A stretch of DNA of 30,641 nucleotides from UBA6100 sp049658145. GTDB lineage: Bacteria; Actinomycetota; Coriobacteriia; Anaerosomatales; Anaerosomataceae. The stretch's first letter is position 1. Each line of letters begins with the position of its first letter. The translations under genes and the position numbers were made by a program. The stretch is from positions 1 through 30,641 of the forward strand of contig JBASOJ010000021.1 of NCBI GenBank assembly GCA_049658145.1. The letters are read 5' to 3'. Shown here piece after piece: positions 1-6,621 of this stretch. Below the pieces are notes generated by a model, which saw nothing but the letters and a program-made list of their open reading frames with translations, was not told the DNA's origin and did no database searches.

Positions 1-175
1 CCTCTTGAGTGTCCATCTCTTCAAGCTGTCTCCGGGTGTCCTCCTTGAGCTTCTCGACTCCCCTGTCTCCACCGGATTCGGAGAGTCCGTCTAAGAAGTC
101 GCAGCCGAAGAGCAGCAGCGACGCGAGGATGATTCCCGCGACGATCACCGTGCGATGCCGACGTGTCGCTACCAT
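1..175 (-). CDS. Small lipoprotein, N-terminal part (runs off the window)
   Basis: A minus-strand frame starts at ATG 175, preceded by a strong ribosome site (AAGGAGG). It encodes a basic N-terminus (MVATRRHRT), a hydrophobic stretch and the lipobox LLLFGC, with the Cys at about residue 25. This is a type II signal peptide, so the mature protein should be a lipid-anchored surface protein. After the Cys the sequence is polar and charged (SESGGDRGVEKLKEDTRRQ), with heptad-like character, and remains open at the window edge. No family is recognised. The signal peptide, ribosome site and open frame are seen; surface location is known for such signals; function is unknown. Confidence 0.72.
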   Translation of the reverse strand, partial: MVATRRHRTVIVAGIILASLLLFGCDFLDGLSESGGDRGVEKLKEDTRRQLEEMDTQE

Positions 176-322
176 GACATCCTCCTTGAGCAGTCCCGGT
201 CGCCAAACGACTACATTGTCGCCGATTGGCATCGGCTCACGTAGACGTCTGACTGGGCTGTGGCTAGCGTCTCGGCACTTCGGCTGAAGCGCCGCCCCGA
301 ATCACTTGCCGCTCGAGCACAC

Positions 323-353
323 CGCACGAGGCGCGCCGTCTGTGTGGAAGCGC
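323..353 (-). repeat. 31-bp repeat copy 1, next to a half attC-like site
   Basis: This 31-bp block matches 2260-2290 at 29 of 31 positions. On the minus strand it follows directly after ACCTAAC (356-362), which fits the integron RYYYAAC box and contains the TAA stop of the decayed PIN gene. The block can form an imperfect stem with 306-322 (CACAC/GTGTG and CGCT/AGCG pairings). No clear GTTRRRY partner box is present, so this is at best a degenerate attC site. Confidence 0.55.
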
Positions 354-356
354 GGG

Positions 357-740
357 TTAGGTGTCTCCTTCATGTGTCGCGGATCGATACCTCTCCATGA
401 ACTCCTCCGGCGTGAGCACAAGGGCACCTGTGAGCGCCTCTTGCGGAAAGTGGACGAGGTTTCCAGTGACCAGGCAGTCCGCCTCACCGGCGAGCGCAGT
501 CTCCAGAAACGGCTCATCGTCCGGGTCGGGCAGGCGCACCGTCAAGGACCCTGAAGCGACGGTCTCGCCGCTGACGGCGATGTAGTCGAGCAAAGCGGCG
601 ACCGCGTCTGGATCAAAGGCGAAGCGAGGACGGGCGAGGACCTCCTCATACTCCGAGAGTATCCGCGCGTCGACGCACAGCGTGACAGCACCCGAAGAGT
701 AGTCAGAGAAAGTGCTGCGATTCAAACTTGAAGTCAGAAC
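357..740 (-). pseudogene. Decayed PIN-domain toxin (COG1569-like), N-terminus lost
   Basis: The frame encodes the middle and C-terminal parts of a PIN-domain RNase toxin of the COG1569 type. Visible conserved blocks are GAVTLCVDARIL, EYEEVLARPRF, LPDPDDEPFLE and CLVTGNLVHFP. The expected N-terminal strand with the first catalytic Asp (usually V-L-D-T-N-V-L) is absent. Only a scrambled trace (EVLTSSLNRSTFSDYSSG) precedes the recognisable part, and upstream sequence in the frame looks unrelated. Without that Asp the enzyme should be dead. No antitoxin gene is adjacent. The stop codon lies inside an attC-like RYYYAAC box, as in integron cassettes. I read this as a decaying cassette gene. The frame itself stays open up to 872. 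Confidence 0.65.
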
Positions 741-854
741 CTCCGCCAGGGAGTGGATGTCTCCTGTCAAACCGCGCTCATGCTGCGCGTTTTGTCTATG
801 GCTGTGGACGGGAACAGTCCTTCTTGAAGACTCCTTCCACGGAAGGCCGAGACG

Positions 855-1346
855 ATGAATGACCAAGCACACAAGCCTCGCAGCAGACGATGGCTATTCG
901 CCCTGCTAGCCGCAGTGGTGGCGCTGGGCGTGGCGTTCGTCGCAGGGATGTGGTTCGCGGATCGTGGCGAGCGGGCCGTGGCGGCTGTCACCGAGTCGTA
1001 CGCCGAGGCGTACGAGGGGCTCGACACGACAAAGGATGTGCCGGCCCTCCTGCCGCTCTACGCTCCCGAGGCAGTGCTGCACGATGCGGCCACGGACAGG
1101 ACGTACGGAGGAACCCGTGAGATCGAGAATGCACTGAACGCGCTCTTGGCGACGTCCGACTTCGATCTCACTGTCGAGCGAACGCTTGTGGGTGACAGCT
1201 GGGCGCTGGTGTTCTGGACCGCAGACGGGATGCGCCCGGACCTTGACAGGGTCGCGCAAGTCGTCGGCGTCACATCACTGGAGGTGTCGGAGGGCAGGAT
1301 CGAGAGGGAAACCTGGTACTACGATCCCGCCAAGGCTCCATTCTGA
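855..1346 (+). CDS. Membrane-anchored NTF2/SnoaL-like protein
   Basis: Encodes 163 residues. Residues 1-13 are basic, 14-34 form one hydrophobic helix (LFALLAAVVALGVAFVAGMWF), and the rest resembles the NTF2/SnoaL cone fold: an N-terminal helix with AVTESYAEAYEGLDT, then LLPLYAPEAVLHDAAT, a turn with YGG and IENALNALL, and late strands including WALVFWTADG and IERETWYYDP. SnoaL-like domains bind small ligands or act as polyketide or hydrolase-type enzymes, but no catalytic set can be assigned here. A GGAAGG ribosome site precedes the ATG. It is transcribed opposite to its neighbours and lies between the decayed PIN gene and the attC site. Topology suggests an outward-facing domain. Confidence 0.7.
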   Translation: MNDQAHKPRSRRWLFALLAAVVALGVAFVAGMWFADRGERAVAAVTESYAEAYEGLDTTKDVPALLPLYAPEAVLHDAATDRTYGGTREIENALNALLATSDFDLTVERTLVGDSWALVFWTADGMRPDLDRVAQVVGVTSLEVSEGRIERETWYYDPAKAPF

Positions 1347-1415
1347 TCGCCCAGACACACATCAGCCCCATGCGGCCACGTGCTCCGGGCGTGTGGGCAA
1401 TCGAGGTTCTGATGG

Positions 1416-1475
1416 TGCTAACACCCAGCAGTTGAGCCGCGAGCGAACCGAGTCGGCTCGAACTGCTTGTTAGTT
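1416..1475 (-). mobile_element. Integron attC recombination site (59-base element)
   Basis: A 60-bp imperfect palindrome. On the minus strand it starts with ACTAAC (R'' box, which includes the TAA stop of the HEPN gene). It continues through L'' with GCAGTTCGAGCCG, a loop of about 14 nt, L' with CGGCTCAACTGC, and ends at GTGTTAGC (R' box). The arms GCAGTT-GAGCCG and CGGCTC-AACTGC pair perfectly except for one unpaired G, the extrahelical base typical of attC sites. Length, box order, bulge and placement at the 3' end of a gene all match the integron cassette model. The outer boxes deviate slightly from RYYYAAC/GTTRRRY but keep AAC/GTT. No integrase gene is in the window. Confidence 0.8.
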
Positions 1476-1822
1476 CGCCCGCTCCAAGCCGTCGATCAGC
1501 GCGAGGCATTCGTCACGAAGCACGGGCGCGTCGTGCTGCGCGATCGCCCAGACGATCTCATCCTTGATCGCAACGTAGTCATGCACGAGTTGATTGCGGA
1601 ATCCCACGATCTTGCGGGCATTGGAGATCCGGTCCACCAGCTCTGGATCATGCCGCGAAATGGTGTTCACAGCCTCGCCGATAATCGTGAACTCCGCTCC
1701 ACCGCGGAACGGACCGTGCGGTTGGTGAGATAGGCATCCATGTCCACACAGTTGAGCGTGGTCACAACTGAGTCGCATGCATCGACGATGTCTCGTAGAT
1801 ACGCGAGCACGCTACGCGGCAT
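1470..1822 (-). pseudogene. HEPN (DUF86) toxin gene with a 1-nt deletion
   Basis: Starts at ATG 1822 (MPRSVLAYLRDIVDAC), overlapping the end of the MNT gene by 11 bases. The first frame runs to TVRSAVER; the conserved continuation EFTIIGEAVNTIS is in another frame. Adding one G where CGGAG should read CGGGAG (about 1694) joins them into a normal 117-residue HEPN protein. The RNase/AMPylation motif RNQLVHDY (R-x4-H-x-Y) is intact in the second part. HEPN toxins of this class are mRNA or tRNA nucleases silenced by AMPylation of the Tyr by the MNT partner. The stop codon lies inside the attC site. A homopolymer sequencing error cannot be excluded, so the gene may be functional in the real genome. 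Confidence 0.8.
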
Positions 1823-2120
1823 AAAGCACCTGCTTCGACCGCTCGATGTCCGCAAGGATGTACGGGGTCTTGATGGCGCCCGACATCACGAGGTCGACAG
1901 GACCGCCGAGCAGCTCACGCAACTCGTCGAGCATGTCGAAGTACGCCTCTGCAAGCGCATACGGATCCCGCGGCTCGAAATCCACCAGTAGGTCGACGTC
2001 GCTCCTGCCAGGCTCATAGTCATCGCGCAGCACAGAGCCGAAGACGTCCATGCGGACGACTCCGTACCTAAGGCACAGGGCGACTATTGCCTCGCGCTTG
2101 TTCTCAATGGATGCGACCAT
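1812..2120 (-). CDS. MNT-type nucleotidyltransferase antitoxin
   Basis: A 102-residue minimal nucleotidyltransferase. The signature is DVFGSVLRDDYEPGRSDVDLLVDF, giving the GS-x11-D-x-D active site that binds Mg-ATP, and a third acidic position follows in GGPVDLVMSG. Length and domain content match the stand-alone MntA antitoxins, which transfer AMP to the conserved Tyr of the HEPN partner and so block its RNase. It is directly upstream of, and overlaps, the HEPN gene at 1470-1822, the usual antitoxin-first order. The start ATG at 2120 has AGGAATC-type weak ribosome-site sequence upstream. Family and pairing are clear; AMPylation activity is inferred from characterised relatives. Confidence 0.85.
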   Translation of the reverse strand: MVASIENKREAIVALCLRYGVVRMDVFGSVLRDDYEPGRSDVDLLVDFEPRDPYALAEAYFDMLDELRELLGGPVDLVMSGAIKTPYILADIERSKQVLYAA

Positions 2121-2259
2121 GACGTACCTCCAAGAGGAATCCTACCCGTGATTCCCTAGCGGTGCCACGCTGCGGGCCCGAGAAGCGCGCCTCGGGCGGA
2201 CTGACGTCTTGGCGCTTCAGCTGCGGCGCGCCGGCGAGCGCTTCTCAACCCGAGTCTAA

Positions 2260-2290
2260 CGCACCAGGCGCGCCGTCTGTGTGCAAGCGC
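2260..2290 (-). repeat. 31-bp repeat copy 2 with adjacent GTTAGAC box
   Basis: Differs from 323-353 at only two positions (G/C exchanges). On the minus strand it runs directly into GTTAGAC (2254-2260), a full match to the integron R' consensus GTTRRRY. Together with copy 1 it brackets the PIN / NTF2 / attC / MNT-HEPN stretch. No second half with a clean stem was found, so it is a candidate degenerate attC rather than a confident one. The 2121-2328 stretch around it holds no gene that I can support. Confidence 0.5.
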
Positions 2291-2328
2291 TCGACGACCG
2301 TTCGGCAGCGGGCGGCCCGTCTTACGCC

Positions 2329-2514
2329 TCAGCGCGACATCGCTGCCCGGGCGCCGCCCACGAGATCGGGCATGAAGATCGGGGATGCGAAGTAGCCATC
2401 ATCGCTCGCATAGATGAGCGTGAGGAACACCATGCCGTCACCTTCTGCGTCAGCCACGGCCAGCCGGAAGCGGACGGGCCACGCGGCGGCGAAGACCACG
2501 GCGGACCTGTGCAT
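2329..2514 (-). CDS. Small hypothetical protein with coding-like codon use
   Basis: ATG 2514 follows GGGAGGGGG and opens a 61-residue frame (MHRSAVVFAAAWPVRFRLAV...). Third codon positions are mostly G or C, as in real genes of this window, and the protein is balanced in composition with VVFAAAWPVRFRLAVAD and MVFLTLIYASDDGYF segments. The frame is also open upstream of the ATG, so it could be the tail of a longer protein. It would be the cassette gene preceding repeat copy 2 in the minus-strand direction. No family is recognised. Confidence 0.35.
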   Translation of the reverse strand: MHRSAVVFAAAWPVRFRLAVADAEGDGMVFLTLIYASDDGYFASPIFMPDLVGGARAAMSR

Positions 2515-2550
2515 GGCACCACCCCCTCCCGTGAGCGTACCGAACCACCG

Positions 2551-2718
2551 TTGCAGGTATCCTTCGAAGCCGGGGCCATCACGCTCTCTGCGGCCATCTT
2601 CGGCGACATCCATCTCGAGGGGAACATGACGCGGGACGACTGGAAGGTGTACAGCGACGGCTCGATGGAGCGACTCGGCACGCTCACCTACCCGCTGCAG
2701 GGCAACGTGATCGAATAG
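2551..2718 (+). other. Possible C-terminal gene fragment
   Basis: Plus-strand frame ending 11 bases before the end of glmL (convergent). From about 2575 nearly every third codon position is G or C and the peptide looks natural (GAITLSAAIFGDIHLEGN, then DDWKVYSDGSMERLGTLTYP). Upstream of 2575 this coding signal fades, and the only nearby in-frame start is TTG 2551 without a ribosome site. I read it as the tail of a gene whose front has been lost. Family unknown. Confidence 0.3.
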
Positions 2719-2728
2719 CGCCCGGCGC

Positions 2729-4075
2729 CTACACCCCGATGCTCGCCCGCATGAGCGCGACCACGTCCTCGGCCGGAAAGCGCGACGCGAGCGCGCCGCA
2801 GGCGGCGAAGATGTAGTGACGGTCGAGCAGTATGCGAGCATCCACCGGTGGCAGCAGGCGGTCGGTATCCGACGCGCTGGCGCGCGCACCGTCAAGCATC
2901 TGCTCACCGTCGGGTAGCCGCGTGAGCGCGCCGCCCGTGCCGATCACCAGGCGGCACGCGGTGAGGTCCCGCCCGCGCGCGACGGTCTGGCGCCCCTTTG
3001 GCGTGTACAGGTGCGAGAGGCGACCGGCATGACGCTCCACGCCCACGCGCACCGCGACCCGCGTGAGTTCGACGGCGGCGGCCACCTCGGCGGGCGTGCC
3101 GGGAATCGCCGGCGGCAGAAGGTGCACGTCACCGACGGGCGTCATCAGCTCCAGCACGTGACGCGCGCTCACATACGTGCCGAGATCCCCCTCGACCGTT
3201 CGCTTGGCGTGCGGCTGCGGATCGGTCGCGATGGCCGAGATCTCGGGAGAACCATCGGTCACCGAGTGCACGTCGGTGGTGGCGCCGCCCACGTCGATCA
3301 CCACCAGGTCACCGAGCGCCTCCGCCAGAAGCTCGGCAGCGACGAGCACGGCGCCCGGTGTGGGGAGTATCGTGCCGGTCACGAACTCGCCGATGCGCTC
3401 CATGCCCGGTGCGTGTGTGATGTGCTCCTCGAACGCGTCGTGGATGGCATGACGTGCCGGGACGATGTCGAGCTCGTCCACGCTCGGATACACGTTGCTC
3501 GTGACGCGCACGCGGAAGCGCGCGGCCTCGAGTGTGGCGCGGGCCTCATCGGCGGCAGCCGAGTTGCCTGCGTAGATGACGATGGGGCGCGCGTCGATCT
3601 CCTTGAGTCGGCGTGCGTTGAAGACCACAACGTCGCTGTCGCCGCCCTCGACGCCGCCCGCGAGCAGGATGAGTCCCGGACGTGCCCGGTCGATCGCCGC
3701 GAGATCGTGGTCTCGAAGCCGGCCCGCCGTCTGATACTCGACGACACCGCCCGCACCGAGTGCGGCCTCGCGAGCGGCCATCGCCGTCATCTTGGCGGTG
3801 AGCCCGTGGACCGTCATGCGCAGCCCGCCTGCCGCAGAGGAGGTTGCGAGCGTGACCTCCGGCGCCAGCGGACCGGTGAGCTTCTCGAGCGACGCGCGCG
3901 CCGCCTCCACGCCGACACCGACGTCGCCCGCCGCGACGCTCGTCGGCGCGAAGCTCTGCCCGATGAACCTGAGTGGGCGAACGGAGCCCTCGGCAAGTCC
4001 GTCGAACGCCGAGAGCACCGTGGTGGTGGAGCCGATCTCGGCTACGAGGGCATCGATCTGACGGGGCTCGGTCAT
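2729..4075 (-). CDS. glmL: GlmL/MutL-family ATPase, likely aminomutase partner
   Basis: A 448-residue protein of the glutamate mutase L (GlmL/MutL) family with an ASKHA ATPase fold. Phosphate-binding motif 1 is VAEIGSTTT (11-19), phosphate motif 2 is DVGGATTDVH (261-270), and the adenosine-type loop is GTGGAL (379-384); LLAGGVEGGDSDVVV (137-151) is a family block. Relatives sit beside B12-dependent carbon-skeleton mutases and aminomutases, including ornithine aminomutase clusters, and are thought to help activate or repair the cobalamin enzyme. That role for OraSE here is inference. The start ATG has GGAGGC five bases upstream and overlaps the stop of the HEPN gene as ATGA. Translational coupling to a toxin gene is unusual. 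Confidence 0.85.
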   Translation of the reverse strand: MTEPRQIDALVAEIGSTTTVLSAFDGLAEGSVRPLRFIGQSFAPTSVAAGDVGVGVEAARASLEKLTGPLAPEVTLATSSAAGGLRMTVHGLTAKMTAMAAREAALGAGGVVEYQTAGRLRDHDLAAIDRARPGLILLAGGVEGGDSDVVVFNARRLKEIDARPIVIYAGNSAAADEARATLEAARFRVRVTSNVYPSVDELDIVPARHAIHDAFEEHITHAPGMERIGEFVTGTILPTPGAVLVAAELLAEALGDLVVIDVGGATTDVHSVTDGSPEISAIATDPQPHAKRTVEGDLGTYVSARHVLELMTPVGDVHLLPPAIPGTPAEVAAAVELTRVAVRVGVERHAGRLSHLYTPKGRQTVARGRDLTACRLVIGTGGALTRLPDGEQMLDGARASASDTDRLLPPVDARILLDRHYIFAACGALASRFPAEDVVALMRASIGV

Positions 4076-4425
4076 TCGGCTGCCTCCAATCCCGGAAACG
4101 AGCGAAGCGTCTCGATGAGGTCGGGTACGCTCGTGGTGACAATCAGGTAGATCTCATGCGGATCGACAACCTCATACCCGTGTGCGAGCACGTTGCGAAA
4201 CCCGATGATCCGGTGGAGGTCGGGAACTGCATCCGCGAGCGCCGCGTCGGCGCGCCCCGCGCGCGAGAGCGCTTCGCCGATGATTTCCAGCTTTCGCTCC
4301 ACTGCTGAACTGGTCGCCTCATCACGGATGAACTGCTCAGCGGTAACGCCGGCGCAGAATGCGGCCGCCCACTCTGCCGCGGCGAGGGCATCGCGGATGG
4401 CGCCGCCGAAATCACGCGACCTCAA
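4072..4425 (-). CDS. HEPN (DUF86) ribonuclease toxin, intact
   Basis: A 117-residue HEPN-domain protein. The catalytic/AMPylation motif is FRNVLAHGYE (R-x4-H-x-Y), preceded by the helix AVERKLEIIGEALSR typical of DUF86. I chose the TTG start at 4425 (TTG AGG TCG CGT GAT) because the aligned family N-terminus begins just there; the frame is open further upstream but that part is the antitoxin gene read in another frame. It overlaps the RHH-MNT antitoxin gene by 14 bases at its 5' end and glmL by 4 bases at its 3' end. Toxin activity is expected from the family: RNA cleavage that is blocked when the partner adds AMP to the Tyr. Confidence 0.82.
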   Translation of the reverse strand: MRSRDFGGAIRDALAAAEWAAAFCAGVTAEQFIRDEATSSAVERKLEIIGEALSRAGRADAALADAVPDLHRIIGFRNVLAHGYEVVDPHEIYLIVTTSVPDLIETLRSFPGLEAAE

Positions 4426-4912
4426 GGAGCACCACCTTCGTCCGCTCGAATTCCTTCCGAAGCCGTGGGTTCTTGACCGCATCGATCTCGATCAGATCGA
4501 CGGGCCTGTCGGAGACCATCGCCAGCTCCTCGCGAAGGTCGAAGTACTGCCACGCACGTCGCTCCAGGCCCGTCGGGAACCGCACGAGGATATCAAGGTC
4601 CCTCGGTGTCACCGCCGGATCCGGCTGTGTGGACGATCCGACCAATGCTGCGTAGACAGCGCCGTGCTTCCGGCACGCGTCGATGATGTCTGGAATGAGC
4701 GGCTTCACTGCCGGATTGAGCCCGACGGCCTCCGGCGCGTATGCCACTCCGGTCTCATGCGCCACATCCGCGCCGCCCGCCTCGCCGGACACGAACGCCT
4801 CGAGCGCAGCAGCGATAAGGGCGCTGCGCGTGTATCGCTCGCGCTTGGCGAACTCGTCCGCGCGCGCGAGCACGTCTTCGGGAAGGGTGATGTTCAGGCG
4901 CCGGTAGTCCAT
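4412..4912 (-). CDS. Ribbon-helix-helix / nucleotidyltransferase fusion antitoxin
   Basis: A 166-residue two-domain protein. Residues 1-45 form a CopG-like ribbon-helix-helix (MDYRRLNITLPEDVLARADEF, then TRSALIAAALEAF). The C-terminal part is an MNT-like nucleotidyltransferase with ALVGSSTQPDPAVTPRDLDILV (GS...D-x-D) and a third acid in RPVDLIEID. Stand-alone MNT antitoxins lack a DNA-binding domain, so the fusion would join operator binding and AMPylation in one protein. GTG 4918 is an alternative start two codons upstream. Two direct GTGTGTATC repeats upstream are the likely operator. It precedes and overlaps its HEPN partner. Confidence 0.82.
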   Translation of the reverse strand: MDYRRLNITLPEDVLARADEFAKRERYTRSALIAAALEAFVSGEAGGADVAHETGVAYAPEAVGLNPAVKPLIPDIIDACRKHGAVYAALVGSSTQPDPAVTPRDLDILVRFPTGLERRAWQYFDLREELAMVSDRPVDLIEIDAVKNPRLRKEFERTKVVLLEVA

Positions 4913-4930
4913 GCCCACATCATAGCATGA

Positions 4931-4949
4931 GTGTGTATCGGTGTGTATC
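4931..4949. promoter_or_regulatory. Direct repeat GTGTGTATC x2, candidate RHH operator
   Basis: Two GTGTGTATC units 10 bases apart (4931-4939, 4941-4949) lie about 20 bases upstream of the RHH-MNT start. One helical turn spacing suits tandem ribbon-helix-helix dimers. The same core GTGTATC occurs three times in front of vapB at 13267-13300, so both antitoxins may read similar DNA. Confidence 0.6.
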
Positions 4950-4976
4950 CGGCGCGCAGATTCGACGACGCCGGCG

Positions 4977-6443
4977 TCAGGTGACGAGGAAGTCCGCCTG
5001 CCAGAGGGCGATCGGCGTCGAGTACCGGCCGTCGCAGCGGTCCTTTATCTCCTGGACCACCAGGGTCAACGCCTCCCGGGCCGTCTGCGGTTGCGTCAGC
5101 GTGAGCCCGTGCTCCCAGGCGGCGTCCAGTTGCGCCACGACGTCTTCGGCGGGCTTCTCCCCGCGGGCCAGCACATAGGCCTTCCGTGCTTGTGCCCCCG
5201 TCACACCTTCCCGGTCGCCGCTCTCTTCCGCTGACGCCTCCGCAGCCACGAGTTCCGTCTCGGCGGCCTCGAGGTCGCCCGCGTCGGCGAGCATGACCGC
5301 CAGGAGGCCGCGCACCCGGATCTCCGTCGGCAGGTTCGGTGCTTTGATGGCGGTTGATAGCGCCTCACGGGCCGCCGCAAGCGCTTCATCGTCCATGCCC
5401 TGCTTGCGCAGCCATTCCGCACGTGCGTGGTGCACCTCGGCGACCGTGCTCAACGCACCTGCATGAACGTAGGCCGCGGCCGCCTCCGCAAAACGGGTGT
5501 CCGTGCTCGGACTCTTCGGACGCCCCGCGAGCAAGAGCGCCTGGCTGAGGATGCACGCACCGAGCGCGAGACTGTCGCCCTGCTCGGCCCGAAGGGGCTC
5601 TTCCTCCTGCAGCGCCTCGAGAGCAGCATCGTCCAGGCCGACGCGCTGAAGCGCGATCGCGTGGCCGTGGAGCGCATCCGCGAGCCGTCGCCGGTCCCCG
5701 CTCGCCCTGAAGGCGAGTTCGGACTGCTCGAAGCAGTCGCTCGCGTGGGGGTCATCACCGGCGCGGGCATAGGCGGCGCCCAGGGCCATCGTCACCGTGC
5801 CGATGAGGTCGGCGTCCTTGGTCTCATCGGCGAGGTCGAACGCCTTCCAGTAGTGCTCGAACGCCGCCTCGAGGTCTCCTGCGCTCTCGCTCAGAACACC
5901 CCTGTTCAGGTTCACCATCACGAGCGATTCAGCCAGACCGGCGTCGGTGGCCAGACGCTCTGCCCGCTCGAAATGGAGGGCCGCCTCGTCCGGCCTGCCG
6001 AGGCTGGCGAGCGCCGTGCCGCAGTTGAGATGCGCCTCAGCTCCCGCGGCTGGATCGTCGCTCACGAACGGCAGGTACTCCTCGTACGTGGCGAGCGACT
6101 CGGCGTGCCTACCGAGCCGGCCGTAGGCGATGCCGAGGTTGTTCAGCGCCAGAAGCAGCCGTTCGGCATCGCCGGCCTCGCGTGCCATCTGAGCGCCTTC
6201 GGAGTACAGGGTGATGGCGCCCTCGGCCTCACCGGCGAACCAGAGGACCCATCCGCGGTTGATGTGCGCGCCGATGGCTGCCGATGTGAGGCCCGCGTCC
6301 GCCGCGACCTGCTCGGCCTCTTTGAGCGATGCCACCGCCGCGATGCGCTCGCCCGCGTTCGCTTCGGCGATACCACGCTGCATCAGCGCGCGAACGCGAG
6401 CCGCCGGGTCGGAGTCGTTCACATCGAAGTCGTCTGGGGTCAT
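4977..6443 (-). CDS. Tetratricopeptide-repeat protein
   Basis: A 488-residue protein made almost entirely of TPR-type helical hairpins, with no signal peptide or membrane segment. Clear repeats include LLLALNNLGIAYGRLGRHAESLATYEEYL, AEAHLNCGTALASLGRPDEAALHFERAERL and LVMVNLNRGVLSESAGDLEAAFEHYWKAFDL-like units, here cited only by their key W/L/G/Y/A/P positions. ATG 6443 is preferred because GGAGG lies six bases before it; the frame stays open to 6596 without a better start. The TPR solenoid is a protein-binding scaffold. It stands alone between two toxin-antitoxin modules, reads away from the XRE-MNT gene, and has no domain pointing to a partner. Confidence 0.82.
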   Translation of the reverse strand: MTPDDFDVNDSDPAARVRALMQRGIAEANAGERIAAVASLKEAEQVAADAGLTSAAIGAHINRGWVLWFAGEAEGAITLYSEGAQMAREAGDAERLLLALNNLGIAYGRLGRHAESLATYEEYLPFVSDDPAAGAEAHLNCGTALASLGRPDEAALHFERAERLATDAGLAESLVMVNLNRGVLSESAGDLEAAFEHYWKAFDLADETKDADLIGTVTMALGAAYARAGDDPHASDCFEQSELAFRASGDRRRLADALHGHAIALQRVGLDDAALEALQEEEPLRAEQGDSLALGACILSQALLLAGRPKSPSTDTRFAEAAAAYVHAGALSTVAEVHHARAEWLRKQGMDDEALAAAREALSTAIKAPNLPTEIRVRGLLAVMLADAGDLEAAETELVAAEASAEESGDREGVTGAQARKAYVLARGEKPAEDVVAQLDAAWEHGLTLTQPQTAREALTLVVQEIKDRCDGRYSTPIALWQADFLVT

Positions 6444-6583
6444 GTTGGCCTCCGGGTCGAGGAAGGATGTCGTGCGGTCACCGGGCGTCGTCAGGACACC
6501 CGCGTGCATCGGCAATACTACGCCAACAGCGGGCGTCGCTGCAGGTGATTGCCGCGCCGGATGCGCCGCGCACCACAACTCCT

Positions 6584-6615
6584 GCGTTGTACTCACTACT
6601 TCAGCGTTGTATCAT
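6584..6615 (+). promoter_or_regulatory. Promoter with direct repeat GCGTTGTA, leaderless start likely
   Basis: A -35 TTGTAC (6587-6592), 17-bp spacer and -10 TATCAT (6610-6615) lie just before ATG 6622. With transcription usually starting 6-8 bases after the -10, the mRNA would begin at or next to the ATG, and no ribosome site is present. GCGTTGTA occurs at 6584-6591 and 6604-6611, 20 bases apart (two helical turns), overlapping both promoter boxes. This is a likely autoregulatory operator for the XRE domain. Confidence 0.65.
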
Positions 6616-6621
6616 CCTCCT

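Noticed and set aside
2254..2306. Plus-strand attC from GTCTAAC to GTTCGGC
   Set aside because: Core boxes match, but the segment between them does not fold into paired arms with an extrahelical base; kept only as a repeat with adjacent core box.
3011..4150. Long plus-strand open frame across glmL
   Set aside because: Antisense shadow of glmL; composition dominated by Arg/His/Asp with no domain.
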